64,000 nucleotides of DNA from Casimicrobium huifangae (lineage in GTDB: Bacteria; Pseudomonadota; Gammaproteobacteria; Burkholderiales; Casimicrobiaceae), in the NCBI RefSeq assembly GCF_009746125.1, contig NZ_CP041352.1:1081847-1145846 (forward strand), written 5' to 3'. Shown here piece by piece: positions 63,361 to 64,000 of this stretch. A program made the translations under genes and the position numbers. The notes below the pieces were generated by a model, which was not told the DNA's origin, did not search any database, and saw only the letters and a program-made list of their open reading frames with translations. Each line of letters starts with the position of its first letter. Position 1 is the stretch's first letter.

Positions 63361-63792
63361 TCAGGAAGCCGATGGCCACAACACCATCTGCGTACAACGG
63401 AACAGCGCGATGGTCTTGCCCGTCTCGCGGTGACGCACGGTGGCGTCCCACACCTGCGTGGTGCGGCCGAGGTGCTGCGGCCGCGCCTCTACCCAGATGG
63501 TGCCGTCGAGCGCGGTGCCCAGGTGGTTGCTCTTCAGTTCGATGGTGGTGAAGCCTTTGGCGCCATCGGGCAAATGCGCGATGCAGCCATAGCCGCACAT
63601 CGTGTCGGCGAGTGCGACTACGGTCGCGGCATGCAGATAGCCGTTCGGTGCCAGTAATTCTTCGCGCACCTTGAGCTCGGCCGTCATCAGGCCTTCTTCG
63701 ACCGACAGCAGCTCAATCCCGAGCAGGCCCGGCAGCTTGCCGACGCCGCGACTCTTCATTGATTCGACCGTAAAGCCGGGGCGCAATGCCAT
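63361..63792 (-). CDS. PaaI-like hotdog-fold thioesterase
   Basis: A 143-residue acyl-CoA thioesterase of the hotdog family. The core NGYLHAATVVALADTMCGYGC with the catalytic acidic residue in ALADT, then GFTTIELKSNHLG, and EARPQHLGRTTQVWDATVRH with GKTIALFRCTQMVL follow the standard strand order. The acyl substrate is unknown. The ATG at 63792 follows a GTG at 63795, either of which may start. It is followed by the uracil-DNA glycosylase gene. Confidence 0.85.
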   Translation of the reverse strand: MALRPGFTVESMKSRGVGKLPGLLGIELLSVEEGLMTAELKVREELLAPNGYLHAATVVALADTMCGYGCIAHLPDGAKGFTTIELKSNHLGTALDGTIWVEARPQHLGRTTQVWDATVRHRETGKTIALFRCTQMVLWPSAS

Positions 63793-63801
63793 CACCGCTA
63801 C

Positions 63802-64000
63802 CTAGAAGGTGTAGCCGACGTTAAACATCAGCGCAGAAAAACCGAGCACAACACCTTCAACGCGGAAGTTGCCATAACGCAATCCCACCGACGGGATGAT
63901 CGCCGGCGCCACGCCAAGATCGTTGAATGGGATGTTGGTCTTGTACTTACCCTTGTAGCCATGCAGCAGACCGGCCGTGACCTTGGCATACAGCCAGGGT
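63802..64000 (-). CDS. C-terminal end of a putative outer-membrane beta-barrel protein (5' end outside window)
   Basis: The last 66 codons of a gene extending beyond the window, ending at TAG (63804-63802). The sequence WLYAKVTAGLLHGYKGKY..KTNIPFNDLGVAPAIIPSVG, then LRYGNFRVEGVVLGFSALMF and NVGYTF, alternates polar and hydrophobic residues and ends in an aromatic residue, as in outer-membrane barrels. The family cannot be named from this fragment with certainty. Confidence 0.5.
   Translation of the reverse strand, partial: PWLYAKVTAGLLHGYKGKYKTNIPFNDLGVAPAIIPSVGLRYGNFRVEGVVLGFSALMFNVGYTF

Overview
The window looks like a chromosomal segment of a betaproteobacterium, most likely Burkholderiales or a near relative. 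The evidence is the high GC content, the syntenic block tig-clpP-clpX-lon-hupB-tRNA-Val-tRNA-Asp-ppiD, the ffs-dnaX-ybaB-recR block, lplT beside alr, cysM beside a ComEA-like gene, and the hopanoid-type squalene genes hpnC-hpnD-hpnE. There is no plasmid, prophage or CRISPR signature. Most genes are core housekeeping genes.

Layout. 0-10 kb: end of a bactofilin gene, a class C beta-lactamase-like hydrolase, an orphan ParA-type ATPase with a palindrome over its start codon, an aminotransferase, a DUF2238 membrane protein, a branched-chain amino-acid-type ABC transporter (fused permease livHM, livG, livF) and a 7Fe ferredoxin. 10-16 kb: an unusual LytS-type histidine kinase with two TM2 domains and its LytTR regulator, a secreted reeler/EF-hand protein and CorA. 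16-26 kb: a PilB/GspE ATPase, 6-phosphogluconate dehydrogenase plus gluconokinase, a CRM-domain RNA-binding protein with a long Arg/Gly tail, rlmE, ftsH, and a complete yfiR-yfiN-yfiB cyclic-di-GMP module. 26-29.5 kb: hpnCDE with an overlapping GGCT-like gene. 29.5-38.6 kb: tRNA-Leu, trigger factor, ClpP, ClpX, Lon, HU, two tRNAs and PpiD (protein quality control). 38.6-42.4 kb: guaB, a DUF2059 gene and guaA.

42.4-44.1 kb is a lower-GC patch. It holds a small secreted protein, a decayed IS3-family transposase, and a 2H phosphoesterase gene behind a near-consensus LexA (SOS) box. 44.2-54.3 kb holds MltF, SRP RNA, dnaX, ybaB, recR, rsmA, a DUF3445 protein, a 3'-5' exonuclease, cysM and a ComEA-like protein with a histone-H1-like tail. 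This stretch is dense in dispersed inverted repeats. One repeat family is inserted in frame inside both dnaX and the DUF3445 gene. 54.4-64 kb holds alr, lplT, msrA, an M48 protease, murB, an S9 peptidase, a SMUG1-type uracil-DNA glycosylase, a hotdog thioesterase and the end of a putative outer-membrane barrel.

Most worth following up: the LexA-box promoter of the 2H phosphoesterase, the kinase/TM2 fusion with its regulator, the in-frame palindromic insertions in dnaX and the DUF3445 gene, and the palindrome over the parA-like start. No genes forming an obvious new multi-gene defence or biosynthetic system were seen.
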